NCBI GenBank assembly: GCA_963753815.1
Contig: CAVWDU010000007.1
Coordinates: 62,001 to 126,000 of the forward strand
Length of the DNA stretch: 64,000 nucleotides
From: CAVWDU01 sp963753815
GTDB taxonomy: Bacteria > Pseudomonadota > Gammaproteobacteria > Pseudomonadales > Halieaceae
Direction: 5' to 3'
Below are positions 62,571 through 64,000 of the stretch, one piece after another. The notes beneath the pieces were generated by a model that saw only the letters and a list, made by a program, of their open reading frames with translations, made no database searches and had not been told where the DNA came from. Made by a program: the position numbers and the translations under genes. Positions within the stretch are counted from its first letter, which is position 1; each line of letters begins with the position of its first letter.

Positions 62571-64000
62571 CTAGCGTTTTGTCCCGGTCGGAATGGGAGC
62601 GCCGAGCAGGTCGTCCCAATCGGTGCGTTCCTGCATGGTCTCGCGAACGTCCGCGGGGAGATAGTCCTCCGCCGTCGCCGGTCGCCAGCCGCCCCCCAGC
62701 GCCTGGTAAAACGCCACCACCGCGGCGAGGTGGGCGCCCTTGTTGGCAACGTAGTTGGCTGACTGGACCGCCAGCGAGCGCTGGGCATCCAGCACCCTGA
62801 TGAAGCTGGAATAACCTTCCCGGTAGCGAGACGTAGACAGGGTCAATGAACGCTCGGCCGCGGCCAGCGCTTCCGCCAGGATCGCATCCTGCTCACGGGT
62901 TTTCACCACACTGATCGCCGCATCGTCGATTTCCCGCGCCGCCTGCAGCACGGTGTTCTGGTAACGCTCGATCGACTGCTGCAACAGTGCGTCCTGGACC
63001 CTCACGTTGTTTTCCAGCCGCCCGTAATTAAACAGGTTCCAGGTAAACCCGGGGCCGACGGCGGTGCCTGCCGCATCGGCGCTGCCGTCGAGTGAATTAC
63101 CCAACCAACCCACGGTGCCGAACAGCGACACCGCAGGGTACAGGTCGGCTCGTGCGATCCCGATCTGGGCCGACTGGGCCGCCACCTGCAATGCCGCGGA
63201 GCGAACATCTGGTCGACGCAACACCAGTCGCGCCGGGAGAGCCTCCAGGGAAATGGGGTTGGCGGTCGGCAGGTCCGGTGTCTTAGCCGCCAGTTCCGGC
63301 AGGTCGCCAGGAGCCCTGCCCAGTAATGCGCTCAGTGCGTTGGCGACCTGCTGCAGGCCGAGTTCCAGTTGCGGGATGGTGGCGGATGTAGCGAGGTACT
63401 GGGTTTTCGCCTGCTGCAGGTCCAGTTCAGCCTGCTGCCCGCTGGCGTACAGGCTGCGAGTGATCTCCAGGCTTCGACGTTGCAATGCGGCATTTTCGCG
63501 GGCGATCTCTATCTGCTCCGCGGTCGTGCAATAGAGGAAATAGGTGCGCGCCACCGCGGCGCTCAACAACACCTGGGCATTCTGCTGGTCCGCCACCGAG
63601 GCCAGGAAGCCCGCGTCCGCCGATTCGATACCGCGCTGGTAACGCCCCCAGAAATCGATCTCCCAGCCGACGTCGAAACCGACACCGTAATCGTTGAAGC
63701 CGGAGCGATTGCCGGACTCGCTGCCCTCGACAGGCCAGGTATCCACCCGGGAATACGACCCGCTCGACTGCTGCAGCTGGGGGTAACGGGAACCCGACGC
63801 GATGCCGAGCAGCGCACGGTTACGCGCGATAGCGAGACCCGCGATGCGCAGCGAGGGGTTTTCCCGTCGCGCCTCGGCGATCAGATCATTGAGGACCGGG
63901 TCACTGAAGGCCCGCCACCAGAACGCCAGGTCATCCGGCGTCGTCGCGCTGGCATCGGCCGAGCCGGCCTGACCGTAAAGGGTAGTCTCCCAGTCAGCTA
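62571..64000 (-). CDS. NodT-family outer-membrane efflux factor (5' end outside window)
   Basis: The frame is open to base 64000, so the N-terminus, with the expected lipobox, is missing; about 476 residues are visible. DDLAFWWRAFSDPVLNDLI, ENPSLRIAGLAIARNRALLG, VGWEIDFWGRYQRGIESADA, LYASGQQAELDLQQAKTQY and LSALLGRAPGDLPEL, then RRPDVRSAALQVAAQSAQIG, are hallmarks of TolC-like RND-type outer-membrane lipoproteins (OprM/NodT). It forms the outer-membrane exit duct of the tripartite system encoded downstream. Confidence 0.9.
   Translation of the reverse strand, partial: ADWETTLYGQAGSADASATTPDDLAFWWRAFSDPVLNDLIAEARRENPSLRIAGLAIARNRALLGIASGSRYPQLQQSSGSYSRVDTWPVEGSESGNRSGFNDYGVGFDVGWEIDFWGRYQRGIESADAGFLASVADQQNAQVLLSAAVARTYFLYCTTAEQIEIARENAALQRRSLEITRSLYASGQQAELDLQQAKTQYLATSATIPQLELGLQQVANALSALLGRAPGDLPELAAKTPDLPTANPISLEALPARLVLRRPDVRSAALQVAAQSAQIGIARADLYPAVSLFGTVGWLGNSLDGSADAAGTAVGPGFTWNLFNYGRLENNVRVQDALLQQSIERYQNTVLQAAREIDDAAISVVKTREQDAILAEALAAAERSLTLSTSRYREGYSSFIRVLDAQRSLAVQSANYVANKGAHLAAVVAFYQALGGGWRPATAEDYLPADVRETMQERTDWDDLLGAPIPTGTKR

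Noticed and set aside
1..64000. CRISPR arrays, tRNA or rRNA genes, insertion sequences, prophage
   Set aside because: I found no spaced direct repeats of CRISPR type, no cloverleaf-like sequence, no transposase or integrase motif and no phage structural gene.

Overview
The window is GC-rich, gene-dense bacterial DNA. It looks like a marine, glycan-degrading gammaproteobacterium of the Halieaceae/Cellvibrionales or a similar group. That placement is an inference from a very large TonB-dependent receptor, tryptophan-halogenase/SapC/JmjC neighbours, a PEP-CTERM-like sorting tail, LytTR regulators and many glycoside hydrolases. I found no rRNA, tRNA, CRISPR array, insertion sequence or phage gene.

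Layout. (1) 1-10.4 kb: mixed envelope and housekeeping genes: an alpha/beta hydrolase with a membrane domain, DUF4239 and AIM24 proteins beside an orphan UrtA-like lipoprotein, a hydrolase lipoprotein, a PaaI thioesterase, an RCK-domain membrane protein and a repeat-rich membrane protein. (2) 10.4-16.4 kb: a minus-strand group of pirin, MFS exporter, Tat-exported amidohydrolase, YcaC-like hydrolase and LysR regulator. (3) 16.7-24.3 kb: a broken VWA/PEP-CTERM protein with a strong terminator, a membrane-anchored reductase, a secreted protein with kinase-like motifs, a metallophosphoesterase, a lysozyme-inhibitor-like protein and a badly disrupted membrane hydrolase. (4) 24.4-58.7 kb: a large polysaccharide utilization locus, probably for beta-glucan (laminarin-like) with some xylan-type side activity. 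(5) 58.7-64 kb: a membrane LytTR regulator divergent from a small outer-membrane barrel, then a tripartite efflux operon (outer-membrane factor, HlyD, DUF2955) that runs off the end.

How the locus should work: two secreted GH16 enzymes cut polymer outside the cell. The TonB receptor takes up oligosaccharides. SP- and GPH-type transporters move sugars over the inner membrane. Two GH3 enzymes and a GH43 enzyme without signal peptides finish hydrolysis in the cytoplasm, and glucokinase phosphorylates the glucose. A LacI-family regulator with a near-perfect operator lies between GH43 and its own gene. Embedded in the locus is a six-gene same-strand run (halogenase, SapC, JmjC-type cupin, second halogenase, LytS kinase, LytTR regulator) just downstream of the TonB receptor. 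Its chemistry is not known to me, and it is the best candidate here for an undescribed system.

A caution applies to the whole window. At least nine genes are interrupted by single-base frameshifts, and most are repaired by removing one base from a 2-4 base homopolymer. This looks like sequencing error more than gene decay, so these genes are probably intact in the organism. The locus at 22.4-24.3 kb has many more breaks and may be truly degraded.
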